Below, piece by piece: positions 13,301 through 41,201 of a stretch of 64,000 bases of DNA; within the stretch, counting starts at the first letter, position 1; each line of letters begins with the position of its first letter. A program made the position numbers and the translations under genes. The stretch is taken from NCBI GenBank assembly GCA_964019165.1, contig OZ025282.1:9644229-9708228 (forward strand), read 5' to 3'. Origin of the DNA: Mastigias papua (lineage: Eukaryota > Cnidaria > Scyphozoa > Rhizostomeae > Mastigiidae). The notes beneath the pieces are model-generated. The model had not been told where the DNA came from, ran no database searches, and was given only the letters and a program-made list of their open reading frames with translations.

Positions 13301-16300
13301 ATATGTACTCAACGGAATTCAAAGTCAATGAACTGAACTGAGCTCAACTATTTTACACTTTCCCTTTTGAGTTTGAAACAACTATAAGTCATATATATAT
13401 ATGCTCTAAGCTAATTTACACCCACTATGGACCTACGTTGGGCTAAAACTCTTATAGCTTCAATTCATGGCTAAAATTGGGTCGCTTCTTCCTTGTATTC
13501 GCATACGTCTTACGGTTTAACTTAAGGATCATAGTGAATTAACATACAAACACAAGCACACAGTACTGCACGTCCTACAAATCTATCCGTAAGTAGTAGC
13601 TAATAAGACGAACCTAACAAAGGGCAGTTCTGATTTAATTGAATGAAGCGTACTAGAGCTGCCCATTTCTAGAATGATCTTTGTCAAAAAGATAAAATAC
13701 CTGGAAAATAGCAACAGTGGCTTCCGAAAGGAAGTACTGCTTCCAAAGCTTTTTGAAGCTGCCCTAGAACAAAAAGAAATGAAACATATCCCTTCCATAC
13801 GATCAAGCAGCTAGTGACTTTAAAAATAAAGACAATTATGAGCACACGGTGTAATAAACGCTCTGCTAAAAAATCAGGTTTAAGACCAATGTCTAACTCT
13901 GAGAGATAGGTTTATTAGTTTGCATCATACTAACTAGCATCCAGGCTGCTTGCTAAAGTAGGTGTATGAAAATAACAAAAATGTTGCCCTGAAGCTGATA
14001 CTTCAATGTACAAGTGGATTCAAGTAGAAACTTACAAGTAGATTCAATGAATATCAATTCAAATTCTCAACTCACACTGAAGTGCTGTATGTTAGTCACT
14101 TTGTTCAACAGTTGAGGTGCTTCTAGAGAGCCTGGCAATTGTGGTAGTTCACTTGATCGAAATCCAGGGAATGCTGCACTCTAGGTAAAATTGCATAACA
14201 ACTTGAAATATCCTAGATATTAATGCTTGTACGTTTATTACTTCTTTCTTAGCCAAAATTAGAGATACAGGTAAAGGAGCCAGGAGAGACAAGAATCTCA
14301 AAACCAAAATAGATGTCAAAGCCAATTCTCTCAAAGCCACTGAGTAAAGGGGCTTAATCGAGGAAAGAGCCTACTAAATTTAGAGGTCCTCAGGTCTACC
14401 TAAGACAATATCTAATATCATTTTTCAATGAAAATACTTTGATTTAAATGTAAATCGAGATGGGATCAAAGAGGAAAGTTGGACAGCTATACTGGTCAAA
14501 TATTAGCACATATGAGCCAACCAACAGCTGAATTCTTTAATCTTCGTTGCTTTTAATCTGTATTATATTGAACATAGATAACCCCATTGGGGGTTTATTC
14601 GAGGGTGGGGGCTCATCTGTCAGAAATCATCCTGGATGTGGGAGCTTATTCGAATGAGGGGATTTAATCGAATCATTATGGTATATTCGGGAAGGTAGTA
14701 GTGTCTGAAACGGAGCTTAGAAAATGTAAACAGAGAATACATTCAATAGCTTCACTTGACACACATCTTACCCCCCTATTTCTTTTTCAAAAAGGAAATA
14801 CTTCGATGAATAAAACTCCAACCGCCTACGTTACGTTTTGAATCTTCTGCATCTACACATTTAGTTTACTCGTTAAAGATTCTAAAACTTGAAGATATGA
14901 TACATCTAAACATTAAAACCTTCACCTATAAAGCTATCAATAAACTCAATCCAGTCTCTTTTAACAGCTGTTTCCCTCCAGATTCTTCTGTTCATAGATA
15001 GGGGCTCGTCAGGCAACCAGAGGTGATCTATTCATTTTATAAAAAGGGACTTCTCTTTGATTTTTCACAAAAATACAATATTCTGACTCTAAATCATGGC
15101 AAACACTTCTAGCAGCCAAACAAGTTGCAAGTTCCATTGCTATTTTTGACTGAAATTAAAAGCCCATCGTAATGAACTATATGCCTTACTAGAAGCCGCA
15201 ACGTGGCTTACCTGGTTTATCTATATTTCTTCTGTTGTTTTTTATATAATGCTGCTTACTTATCTTTCACAGGCGGGGATTTCTCTCTCGGTTAGATAAT
15301 ATATTTAGAAAACTCCCTAATCAATCTGTTGTATATAAGGTCATGTAGTATTATTTGTGTCATACTTATAGTTTATAATGTAGCAAATAAATCTACATGT
15401 AAAAGCAAAATTGATAAATCTGGAAAATGAATATGAACAAATGACACACTGCCTGCAGAAAATAAAATTTTTATTACAGATGGTGCTTGTTTTAAGTATT
15501 AATCTCCGAAGACCCAGCTGGCACCATTTCTGTGGAATAATAGCTTGTGAGCATGTTGAAAATGATTCTCTCAACAAAAGGAACTTCAAGTAATAAAAGT
15601 TACAAACGAAAGGGAAGAAGTTAGATGAACGGTATACCTCAATATTCCATTTTCTTGACACAACTGAGCAATCGGACTAAAGGAAAAGTGACGAGAGAAA
15701 GGGTCAATAACTCTATGATTAATAAGCAGCACTGCATTGAATGAAATAACTGTATCAAATATGAGGGCAGTCAAAAGTCGAAAAGTCAAAATTGGTGAAA
15801 ATAAAGTCAAAAATTCCAAATTCCTCAAATAAATGAAAACAACAGTCAATATAGTCAAATAAGGTCAAAAGTGGACTGTAATATGCGGTGTGCATGCATA
15901 TTTACTTAATAGTGCAGAGTCAAGCACTACTGAAAGATTTTCCGCAAGCTAGAGTTTCAACGGGATTCGAAAAGATAGTTATTTTCTACTAGATATTGCT
16001 GGGAAATAGTTTATTCTGCTTTTCACTAAATAGTTGCAGAATTAAAATGTCAGAAGGTATGTTGTACTTTTCTAACTTGAAATCGGGAATGGATTGACTG
16101 AGAAATATGAGAAGTAATAAGTAGGTCAAAAGCTCAAGCTTTAGGTTACAAAATGTGAAAAAAATCAAAAATGACTCCCGTATTAACTGTAAAACATTAT
16201 TCAATATTGACTACTAGTTATGTATTAATTATTGCATTATTATACACAGCCTTATATAGTATTCATAACTATTGCACAAGCAGAAATATAAGTGAAAGTG

Positions 16301-19300
16301 GTGGAGGCAGAGCAGCTGGCTGTGCGGTTTTCTCGCTCAATTGGGCTGGCTTTTTCCATTTATGCGGAATGTTACCCACTGGGCCTATGTGCAGGTTTTA
16401 AGCCTGTTTCAGCACTTTCGTGAAACACCATAACAGTATCTAATTACTGCTCCCTAGCAAAATTTTGATCCACAATAAAGCGCCGGAAATATATCATTAC
16501 ACAGTTGTACTGGCCATTTCGTAGCCAAGTGATGCAATTGCACTTGGAAAACCAGAGTATCGACAATCACTTTTCTAGAAAATAGCTGCAGCTCAATACG
16601 CCTAGGCAACAACTGATTCGGGTAAAATTATCAGTGATTCGGGCAGACAGTTTGCAGCCTTCCTAAATTCAAAGCCCCCCTTCCCTATGTCCATGAGCAG
16701 AACTCTAATAATAACAATAGTTTAGACACTTACAGACTGTCTTGTAATAATATTTGAAATAACTGATATTACCGTAAGATGGTATAGAATGAAATAATAA
16801 CTCTTCCTACTAATTATCATGAAGCGGGATACTATTTTCCAAGAAACTAGGACCTATCAAATGCTATGAACATGAACTGGTGAAGCAAGGAAAGAAATAA
16901 TTAAAAGTACTTCCAGGCATCGCAATTTTTAATTGTATGATTGGGCGACAAAATTTCGCACAGATAGTAGCAGAGTACTCCTCTTAGCAAGACACGTTGT
17001 TGCAATAAGGAATCTAGTATAAGGCTTAACTCTTAAAGTTCACTAAGTCTGGACTTCTTTTGGCCACAACGTAGTATCAAAAACTCTTTAATAATCCCAA
17101 ATGCCCATTGTTAAGACAGATAAGTATAGATATTTTAAGTTTCAACCGGAACCTCTAAATGAAAACCTACTTCACACAATTTTGCGAATTTGATTGCAAA
17201 GAAACTGGATTTCCAAGTTTCGATTGTTTGAAGAGATAAAAGTATCTGAAATTGAAAAGTATCTTAGGGATTTTGTCTTTAATAGTACAAGTTCCTTGCA
17301 TTTTTGGCCTCCCACATGCTAGTTCCTTACAAAATGGTCCCCTAGAACTAAATCTGTACCCTCCCAGACTATGCCTGCGGCGGAGTGGTTTTTTCATCCA
17401 GTGTAAACTCATTAAAAATGCTACGCTTCCAGGCAAGTATCATATCATTCGTAAGGCAATTGTTCTTGAGAAGATTTTAGGCCAGTTAAGAGACAAGTAC
17501 CTTCCTCTTTTGCCAGTGCTGTGGTGTAAGAGACTCTGATGATTTTACATTTGAATCTGAAATTCAGATACATAGAACAAATTAAAATTAATAAACTAAA
17601 ACCTAGTTCGGATAGTCAGGGATGCATCACCTTCAGTATGGATGCCCTGTATAACATGTATGAAAACATGAAATCCAAGAAAAGAAATCGTGAAAACAAG
17701 CAGGCTAAACTATAGTGGATAATTTGAATACAAAACTCAGGATCTTTATACAATAATTGTATTGAAGGCTTTGACGTTTAAGCATTTATTATATAGGAAT
17801 AGTGTAGCACATGGCACATTTGCAAAAAATACTTCCATGGACTTTTTGCAATTTAAATACCTTTGTAAAGCATTGTAGTTACCATAGCCAAACTTTAAGC
17901 TTCTGCTAAAAATGCAGAGGACAATTGATGATATTAATGTAAAAATTAGTTTTTCAAATCAATCCATCTTTACCTACCTTCCATCATACATCCAGATTCA
18001 TCCTTACTTTCATCAAAATTCTTGATTTCTAGAACATTACCAGCATACTTTGCAACAACCTCTCCCAAGCCATTCAAAGCTATAAGATATTTATCTAGCA
18101 CACTGACATCAAATGCTGAAGAAAACATTAAGGCTAATACACACATTGCTTATCTATTATTTTCCAAAAATGGAGGACTTGTGCAAATAAATTAGAGGCC
18201 ATTAAAAAATTTGTGCAAGACATACAAACAAATGATCTAAGATATTACCTCATGCCATAAGAAAAACACACAATGGCTGGTCCTACTTTAAGATGATGTT
18301 CTTTTTTTATATTTGATATGAATGCTTACAAAAAAGAATTACATACTACAATACTACGAACTACTATACCACACTTACAAGGACGATACCAGGGGGAGCA
18401 AAATATCATGACTACCCCCTAGCATTTAACATAAACCTAAACACAAGCACAACTACTGCAATGATTTGATTAAACGCTGGAGTGTTTGTTTGATTTATTT
18501 TGTTATTTAAGGGGCACGTTTATGGAAGGGAGGGATGATGGTGATTGCTCAAGAAATATTTTGGCTCCATGTTCTCAAAAATTATTATTCAGTTTCGCTG
18601 ATGTTAAGAATCCAGGCAACTGAAATTGTGTATAACAAACTCTATGTTGTTTATTTTCTCATTGAACAGGATAGCAGAGTGCAGAGTTAGGGTTAATATT
18701 AGATTGTGTTTGTTTCAAATACTATGGTTTTTTCTACAACAGTGAAACCTAAATCTAAATAAAAGAAATACCATTCATTTACATGAGCCATTCATGGTGG
18801 GAAAAGGAACAAGGTTGTCTGGTCTGCATCATGGATGACACTTACAATTCAACTATTAATATCAAAATAATAAGAAAAGAACAAAAGTTCAATTGAAAAC
18901 AACATAAGGGAAGAAAGAAAAACAAAGATAAGTAGAAGAATAGTAACACAGTGGCCATGTGACACAAAACCATAACATATGAAAGTGGAAAGAAAATGAT
19001 GTTACACAGGGTGAACATTGGCATGCTGACAATATTAATGGAGCTGCTTTGTTTTTTTAATGAACAAAATAGTAGTTTCCACATTCTGTTTGACACATTG
19101 CTTAATTTTTCACTGCCAAACAACAAGAGCTCACCGAGAGTCTAATAGTCTAAAACTGAAAAGTCCAATAGCACAATGTCTCCAAGCTGACCAAAGAGAT
19201 CTCTACCAGCATTATCAAAGAGTGGACAGTACAGTAGGAAATGCCCATCATAGCTATGTCTAAATCAATGCTCATTTAGAGGACTAAAACTAACTCTAAG

Positions 19301-20216
19301 TCTTGCTACATTTCTTATACCTGTGACGATATCCATATTGTATACAGATCAACACAAAAGATGTATTGTACAAGCAGTTTGTGTTTGAACTCCCCAAATA
19401 TTAGGATGTCTCTACTGAAGAAATATATGCAAGAATCATCCTTCTACTATGTAAATCAGTGGTTCTTGATGGGGGCAGTAGCACCCCCAGGGGGTGTTTT
19501 GTGAGGTCTAGGGGGGCATTGGAGATCTTTAGAGTAAAATCATAGGGTCAATGAAACATACAGATTTTCACATGAGCTTCTACAGTATCTACTAAGTATC
19601 TAATATGAGAATGTTGGAGCTGAGATGGGGGCAGTCAATCATTTGGGAAACCTGAAAGGGGGTTGTGGTTGAATAAAGGTCAAGAACCACTGATGTAAAT
19701 GATCACACTTCCAGTTTTTGACTCTACCAAGTCATAAGGGGTTTGTACACAAACCATTCAGTATATTTGCTATGATTTGTCCCGTATATGAAAAGCAGAA
19801 ACTTTTATTACAATTCTTGATGTGTGCAATGAGTACTTTAAAATGACAGGTATATTGTTTATATACAATTTCAATTGCCCAGATTGTTAGCATCCACCCC
19901 TTCAGTTTATTCAGAATATATTTAATGTATACTCAGTTGCATATTAACAGAATATATTGGGATGAGCTTGAAAAAATATATATACTTCAATTAAAGGTCC
20001 CTAAGAAAAGATACAGGCATGACTGCGTAAGTCTTTCATCAGGTCCTCCTTTGTTTCCAGCTTTTCTTCCATCAAAGAAAGGTCAAGTTCTCCTTCTGAT
20101 GCTATTGGCAGAGGCCAAATGGTATATCCTTCTCTTTTATACCATTCATCAGCAGTACTCACTGGCATATCTGCCCCATCATGTTCATGGGCGCTCATAT
20201 CAAGTCCAAGCATTTT
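138..20216 (-). CDS. FAM227B: FAM227A/B-family protein (FWWh domain), 11 exons, 3' end outside the window
   Basis: Exons in transcript order: 20216-20015 (ATG at 20213), 18115-17978, 14173-14076, 13763-13701, 9651-9616, 8420-8319, 6267-6141, 1939-1838, 1163-1048, 741-581, 215-138. Each has an AG acceptor and GT donor, and all phases join, giving 406 codons plus two bases. The FWWh core (about residues 146-255) reads through [10 protein letters not shown], then [12 protein letters not shown] in a 36-base exon, then [13 protein letters not shown], then [11 protein letters not shown]. The C-terminal part has [14 protein letters not shown] and [20 protein letters not shown]. These blocks match human FAM227B as I remember it, with equal lengths for the 21-, 12- and 34-residue segments. 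The function of the family is not established; a ciliary or sperm role is only an inference. The first exon could be preceded by untranslated exons. Weaker calls are the donors at 1838 and 581, chosen because they keep phase. FAM227A cannot be fully excluded. Confidence 0.88.
1219..1430. repeat. Hexanucleotide microsatellite (ATACAT)n
   Basis: About 210 bases of (TATACA)n with interspersed gcatac and taaata variants. It ends about 55 bases from the acceptor of the FAM227-like exon at 1163-1048, on the intron side. Long open frames here on both strands are microsatellite artefacts. Confidence 0.95.
1940..6140. other. Large intron of the FAM227-like gene, no exon recognised
   Basis: This 4.2-kb stretch lies between two phase-matched exons. 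It contains an inverted-repeat element at 5249-5427. Between about 3040 and 4500 there are broken coding-like fragments in several frames that could be an old transposon, but no family can be named with confidence. Confidence 0.4.
5249..5427. mobile_element. Short foldback MITE-like element
   Basis: The left half (tagccgccaaattttcaag, then gtctattttctccc and tgatcaatca) is repeated in reverse complement in the right half (tgattggtca, gggagaaaatagac, cggcta), with scattered mismatches, so almost the whole 180 bases can fold back. No coding capacity. The class of transposon is not identifiable. Confidence 0.6.
7291..7585 (+). mobile_element. LINE 3'-end fragment, copy A
   Basis: It matches 43341-43633 over about 290 bases with roughly 85-90 percent identity by eye. 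In one frame it reads WNTLSG, then a [12 protein letters not shown] block and a Cys-rich end, a pattern common at the C-terminus of non-LTR retrotransposon reverse-transcriptase proteins. It ends in a short gatggtgatgat tail. Confidence 0.6.
7780..7955 (-). mobile_element. LINE 3'-end fragment, second family, copy A
   Basis: It shares aaaact-tgcacaatctgcagttgcaa-like sequence and the flanking pattern with 63720-63900. On the minus strand it reads as a decayed C-terminal block rich in Lys and Cys. It is 5'-truncated. Confidence 0.45.
9300..9462 (+). mobile_element. LINE 3' tail with (AAATG)n
   Basis: A noncoding stretch ends in ttaccctgtataaagaaattg followed by four aaatg units (about 9437-9460). 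The minus-strand LINE near 45 kb ends in the same kind of tail, which supports a shared LINE 3' end. Confidence 0.4.
9470..9605 (-). mobile_element. tRNA-like SINE fragment
   Basis: The minus strand starts with ggtcgagtggccaagtgcta, close to a pol III box A, and continues in a GC-rich tRNA-like body. Box B is poor, so this is a decayed or divergent copy. It abuts the (AAATG)n tail at 9437-9460 and lies just downstream of the FAM227 mini-exon at 9651-9616. Confidence 0.35.
9886..10287. mobile_element. Inverted-repeat element with a SINE inside
   Basis: The ends are near-perfect inverted repeats of about 27 bases: cccttcccccctagaacaat on the left and attgtttcagggggagaagg on the right, each continuing into ttggtt/aacc. 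The interior holds a minus-strand tRNA-derived SINE (10236-10030). This looks like a DNA-transposon derivative into which a SINE inserted. Confidence 0.55.
10030..10236 (-). mobile_element. tRNA-derived SINE, copy A
   Basis: On the minus strand: box A gcgagtggccaagtggttag, box B ggttcgagcc, then a body with gttaaaggcggcgaggaa. The same body follows box A and box B at 45569-45735, so both belong to one SINE family with a Ser/Leu-like tRNA head. Confidence 0.7.
12889..13272. mobile_element. MITE-like element with gattacatg ends
   Basis: The left end agcttgattacatgatga and the right end ttcccatgtaatcaggccct are imperfect inverted repeats, and gattacatg or its complement recurs inside several times. 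It is GC-richer than its surroundings and has no coding capacity. It lies in an intron of the FAM227-like gene. Confidence 0.55.
14580..14700. repeat. Small repeat with ggggcttattcgaa modules
   Basis: Modules such as gggtttattcgagggtgggg and gggagcttattcgaatgagg occur here. Related text (gaataagcccc, taatcga) is seen near 14345, 43195-43760 and 58060-58130. This suggests a short dispersed element in several decayed copies. Confidence 0.35.
14985..15190 (+). mobile_element. Possible decayed LINE C-terminal fragment
   Basis: Frame-broken reading shows [11 protein letters not shown] and later a WQTLLA-like block, in the order expected for a non-LTR retrotransposon C-terminus (variable His/Arg block, then a Trp-Asn-like block, then a basic end). 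Too degraded for a family call. Confidence 0.3.
19457..19692. mobile_element. hAT-type MITE with 8-bp target duplication
   Basis: The element begins cagtggttcttga and ends tcaaggaccactg-like (tcaagaaccactg), perfect 13-base inverted ends. It is flanked on both sides by atgtaaat (19449-19456 and 19693-19700), an 8-base duplication typical of hAT insertions. The 236-base body is rich in runs of g and does not code. It sits in the first intron of the FAM227-like gene. Confidence 0.85.
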
Positions 20217-22300
20217 CTACAAGAGAGTGAAGTAATCTATGACTATGATGAAACCACTAGTTTTGCAAGTAATTTTCTCACAATATTGAATCATTAGGAG
20301 ATCTTCATGAAATCAGAATTCAGACACCTCTTTCCACAGCACATCCTCCTGAAATTTAATGAAGATGGTAGAGCTGAAAAACCCTAAATTATACAACTAT
20401 ACAGTAGGAACATACTGGGTATCTTCTTGGTAGATTCATGGGCTATTGTCATTTTCAACAGCAAGGATTCCCAAAATGACAAAATGGCAATAAACTAATA
20501 TCATCATGTGGTGATATTAACTGCAAACTCTGAAATCATCTCATAAAAAGGGCTTTAACAAAATTGTTTTATTGAAACATTTATTCATAGCATATAATTA
20601 TAGCACTTAATCATACCATAACATTTATTGCATTTAGCTAAAAAAAGCAAACATGCACTAAGAAAAATGACTTGTCATATAAAGTGTAAGAATAATGTGA
20701 GAAGTAATTTATTGATTGATAGGCCCTCGATGGATGGCTTTCTGGAAAAGGCTCAACTTATAGGCATAATTGAGTATATAGGCAAATATATTAGAATGGA
20801 GCAGAACCTCAAATAATAATTTAACAATACTCCATTGCAGGGTTAAACTCTGCTCAAGGAGGTTATTGGTCTATAAATGATATTGCTTTTCTCAAAAAAG
20901 GCTATCAGAGAAATGACGTAGCGGTAGATAGCCTACGCAGAAGCTATCTGAGAGGGATTATTCTTTCTCCTCGACTCACTGACGTGATAATTTTTCACTA
21001 TTAGCGTTAGCATACGGGAACATGACAGTAAAGTGAACCATTTGTCTTACATCAATGAGAAGGCAAAAGTGACAAAATGATTTGAATCTCCGGCTTTAGC
21101 TCTACACGGAATGCAGTTTGCCCTTGGTACTATAGCTGTTTGCTACCTGACTCGTGTCCTCTTTCTATTTTACAAAGAAGATTTTCGAAAGCATTCCATT
21201 CAGCTATGTCCATTTAATAGCAAACGTAATGTGGTCCTGCTCGCCTCTCCACTATGTTTTCAAACTATGCATTGCAAAAATATGAACAGTTCACTCATTC
21301 TTTGTCAGCCATTTACCACGAGTCTCTTTCAGGTGTGTTGTTATAGCAACGATTGGTTTCGTTGAAAAATCCCTGGGCTCAATGCATTTCTGTCTTGATC
21401 TTTCACAGTTATATGCATAGATCAAAATACAAAGGTCACCTAACTGAAGATCATCACAAATGTATGCTTTCGAAAATATTTCATGCATACATTCCAACTC
21501 TCCCGTTTTTTGATCACAAGTATCCCGCTTTTTCTGCTTTGTACTGTAGTAAAAGCATTAAACTAAAGGGCAGTTTTATGTCGACTTTGAAGAACAGCTT
21601 TTGTAATTTGCGCATGCTTTTTAAGTAAAAATTATTTATCACTTAAAACACTGCACATTAGAATTGATAACATTCGTTGATAAAGTTTATATTTAGTATC
21701 AACGTTATTGTGACAAACTAGACAAAATATGACTAATAGCTGTTGCCTAGAAATACAGTAGAATGGTTCTACAGGGAAAGCTAGGCACCTTTTTATGGAG
21801 TGCCACAAACTGGAGTTTTCATAAGAGCTTGTGAAGTGCAAAACAGCAGGTTTTGAGTAAAGTTTTGATCATTTACATATTGTATGGGCTGGTTGTATAA
21901 AGTTTTTATTGGTCGTTTCTTTTAAAAATTTTTGCATGTCAGTCAGATAATGATTGTTTAATTTCACATTTACTAAAGCTCAGCAAAGTATAAAGAAGAT
22001 AAAGAGTGTCTTAATAAGTATCATGTAGTGAAATTAGGTATAATAGGCATGTCTATACTTCCTTTTTTCTTCCCTTTTTTTTAAATCTAATCGCCCGTTT
22101 TCTCCCGTCTACTGTATTTTTTGAATGAAAATACTGATATGAACCTTGCGTTGTTATACTGTAAGAACATTTAATTGGAATGTACTGTATGTTTCGTGAG
22201 TTTCTTAGGCTAAAGTAGGGAAGCAAAATGCACAAATTGGATCGTATGCGTCATTTACACCATACATAATTACAGACTACCTAGAAATTTTCAGTACTAC

Positions 22301-22335
22301 TACACTACCGTTCAAAAAGTGTTGGGACGATTCGA
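22301..22335. mobile_element. Tc1/mariner-like terminal sequence
   Basis: tacactaccgttcaaaaagt followed by gttgggacg resembles the terminal repeats of Tc1-like transposons. No matching opposite end was found, so this is a solo end or chance. Confidence 0.35.
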
Positions 22336-22606
22336 AGTTTCGAAGGAAGTTTACGTTAAAAGCTTTAAAAACATGCATTTGATCATCTATTATCAAATAG
22401 GACAATCGATTAAGAGATTTTTATAAGACATTGTTTATGCTTCAAAGCTTTTCAATTGTTCTGTTGATATTTTTCAAAGCGATTTTCTATTATTTGTTAC
22501 TTGTTGCACCGAAAATCTCTTTAAATTTTTTCGTAAAAGTGATTGCATAAATCTGACGTCCCGCTAAGTCTACTCCACATTAATTGAATTTTCCAGAAAC
22601 TTTCAG

Positions 22607-22622
22607 GCCCCCGCCCCGCCCG
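22607..22622. promoter_or_regulatory. GC-box-like patch upstream of SCAMP
   Basis: A run of gccccc/gccccgcccg stands out in AT-rich surroundings about 600 bases upstream of the SCAMP start codon. It resembles an Sp1/KLF-type GC box. Function is inferred from composition and position only. Confidence 0.3.
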
Positions 22623-23123
22623 TTAATTCCCATCAACCTGGCAGTTAGGCACCTAAGAGCAGGATTAGAAGGCACCTTCACGCGTGCGGAATTAATCCAT
22701 ACTCAAAGTATCATCGAATGAGGGACAATATTGAACTTCATTGCAACATTGCTCAAGACAGAGTTACATCAATTCTGATCTTATGATGCTCCCTAAAAGT
22801 AAATTATGCTAAAATTAGCTACTTTAAGATGGGGATTCGATTGTGTGATCAACACATTTCCATAAATTTGTGCAAATGTCTAGCGCTAAAAGCATACCAT
22901 ATTTAAAAGGGAGAAAGGGGGAGCTATTCCTCTACTTTCTAATTTCAAAATGTCAACCTGTTCTGCTTAAAGATTACGGCTACTGGTTACTACAGCGTCA
23001 ATAATCTATATTCATCAATCAATAACTGCCAAAATTTTAAATACTACTACGAGAGAGTTATTCCTGTGATATTTCAGTTGAGGATGGCAATGAATCATTG
23101 AGCAAGAAATTGGTTGCTGGAGG

Positions 23124-23131
23124 TGACGTAA
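23124..23131 (+). promoter_or_regulatory. CRE/ATF-like site near the SCAMP start
   Basis: TGACGTAA lies 85 bases upstream of the SCAMP ATG, followed by ctggaagt, which is close to an ETS core. This is a typical core-promoter distance, but the match is short and could be chance. Confidence 0.25.
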
Positions 23132-23215
23132 CCTGGAAGTACGAAGGAGCATCGCTCGTTTCGCTTTGTAGGCCGTTTTAATGGGAGTTTTGGGTTTGGT
23201 TGCATCAAGTTAAGT

Positions 23216-38573
<15,358 letters not shown>

Positions 38574-41201
38574 TTTAATTTGTTTTGTTATCAGTGACTG
38601 TAGAGCGCAATTGTGTATTGGAATTGATTGGACACTAGGGCTTATAGGCTCAGAACGCATGCCTGTTATATAATGCTGTTTTGCTGCTACAATGGATAGG
38701 TCTGGCTTTTCTCTTGATAAAACAATGCTCCTATACTTGTACTGGTAGAAAAGTATATCCTGCCCTATCTTCCCTCTACTACTAATTATCCCAATCCGTT
38801 GCATATCTCCTTTTGTACTTTACTTTTTGAAAGGCCGCACAATTTATAGCCAAGGTTCCCTTTGCATATAATGCTCAAACTTCTACTGTTTTTATAAATT
38901 TTGCTGCTTCCTTCAAATTCTCCATTTGTATTTTGCTCATGTCATTCACTTGAATTGTATATGTTATCCAAACTGACCAACTTAAAGGTGTAGCAGGCTG
39001 TTTAGGATTTTGTAACCAACTCTTATTACTGAAAAGGAGATGGAATTGAACCGTGAAACACTCCTCGAGTTTTCCTGGTTCTCTGAGATAGTAAATCAAG
39101 TTTTTATTACTGTAGGCCAAGTACATACTTGGGCGGTAGAGCCAGGGGGCTGCAACCCCTACACTTTTTTATAGCAGACATACTTTAGTACACGTTTTAG
39201 CACCTATATCCCTGCAACTTTAATCTGTCCACTCGAGACCCCCCCCCCCCATCAATGTTGCTCCACTGCCACTGACATAGCCTTCTGTTCGAATCAAAAA
39301 TTGGCAGATTTCTCCATGACCTTACATTATCTAGACTGAAGTAAGGTGAAAAACATGGAAACTTATCTTTTCCCTAACCTGTCACAATCAGCGTAGCGTC
39401 ATAGTAACCGGTCATACTATTGGTGCAATGCAGGCAAACATTCTAGCAATCCATCATAGACACTTGTAGCAGCTATTGCCCGTATTTACAAGTTGATTTT
39501 CAAAAACAATAATTATATTAACTGCCTGGGGGGAGGAAGTACAAGTCTGATTTGTAGACGTAAAATTAGTTAGCTGCATTTGAGTGGAACAGTTGTGTCT
39601 ATTTGTTACGATTATTCTAAGAAATATCAGCAGTAGATTTGATGAGGCAATGCTTGGTTATTTGCTTTTCTGAGTCATTAATTATAGTAATTTATTCAAT
39701 GTAGCAGTGCAAACTTTGGTGGTGAAAACTATGCACAAATTCTCCATTTGTATACTTCATCGAGTGCTCTACCGGCTGGGCTATTTTCTAACGCTTCCAA
39801 GCTCACTCTCAAAGGTGACTCATTTGCTTGTACAGCCCCTCTCTTGACAAATATGTGCAGGAAGCATCGTATTTCCATCGCAATATGCGGTGGAAAATAA
39901 GGTCCGTGGACTCTTCTGATGGTGATCTCAAAATTAGATAAAAACAACCTGTACGAGCATACACACGATTCCCCTTTCTAATAATATCCATCCGTCCCCT
40001 TAGTGTTTTTCACTTACAATGATGACTATAGATTCCAATGGAATATCTCGTTGTGCTGTTAACAACATAGAAAGGGACATCAGTTTCACAATAAAATAAG
40101 ACTTAATCAGGATGCATACTCATTTGATTAATTATTTCCCAAAATTATTATACAATCAATGAAAACTATATGATCATCATTCTATTCTTCCAAGCGCGCT
40201 GCGCTATGCAAGCAATTATACATCCTTGTAAATCGATACATATACATTATCCAATCAGAGTAGAACTGCTCACGGCCTCACTTCTATGCTATGCACTGTG
40301 AATGAGGTCGTTAGAAAGCTGACTAAGAATACAGTGACACGCATGTTAGCTTACCATGGACAGGCAGTTGAAAAGAGTAATGAATGTGTCTATTTATTGC
40401 GGCAAAATACAGGGATTCATAATGACAGACAGGGGGTTGGTGAATACAATGTTCCCATCAAAATGCAAGCAGCAGATTATTTCATACTTTGCATTTTCAC
40501 TACCAAATTGAAGCTAGGTCTTTATCTCTACCTAGCTGGCTGGCATTCCGAGCAGTTTGAAGATGTTCTCAGCGTCTCTTTCTAGTTACATATTCCTATT
40601 CATAAAATTCCTCCGCAGCTTCGTCATGAAAACGTTCAAGTACCCAATAGCACAGTTTCTACAAGACTATGCATTTGCACCTTACAATCCAACTTTTGAA
40701 TCAACCACGCCTATCTTCATGGGGGTAAGGAGGAACACTCTGCTAATAATTCTAGTTTTAGCGAAGTCACCACCTACTACTTCCATTTGAAAAGTTCTAT
40801 AAGCCATTAAGGTGAGAAACCGATATCACAAGGTGGCAAGAGTTTCTGAACATTTGGTTCACCCCTGGATAATACCACTTCACGATCTATCTGCCAAACG
40901 GCTCTGGAAAGCAATGGTGCTTTATTCTGATTGCGACTTACGAGACAACAGAATACGGGGGCCTAAAGTACCTCAAAGTAGCAGACCTTCGCTTTATGAA
41001 ATAAATCTGATTTGTGCACCGAGAACTTATGATGTGAAAGGCTTAAACTTGTGGAGCAACTATGCCATGTTGTGCCAATAGTTCTATGCTAGAATACAGT
41101 ATATTTTCTAATTTTTCTAATATGTCTACAATACATTTGGAACTTAAATCATTTTCAAATTAACCACTAGCAATGACAATAGATATGCACGGAGAATAAT
41201 A
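38574..41201. other. Convergent intergenic region between SCAMP and the DUF885 gene
   Basis: No exon is recognised. It should contain both 3' untranslated regions. A tRNA-like fragment (box A-like tagcccagccggtagagca on the minus strand near 39759-39782) is present without a clear box B. A run of c is at 39239-39250. Confidence 0.45.

Larger units (their letters stand above)
20217..23215. promoter_or_regulatory. Head-to-head spacer between the FAM227-like gene and SCAMP
   Basis: Three kilobases separate the two divergent start codons. The stretch holds no convincing coding exon. It probably contains the SCAMP promoter and 5' untranslated sequence, and upstream untranslated exon(s) of the FAM227-like gene, because that gene's first coding exon begins with a splice acceptor (tcttgtag) only three bases before its ATG. 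A GC-rich patch is at 22607-22622, a CRE-like TGACGTAA at 23124-23131, and a Tc1-like transposon end near 22301. Confidence 0.5.
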
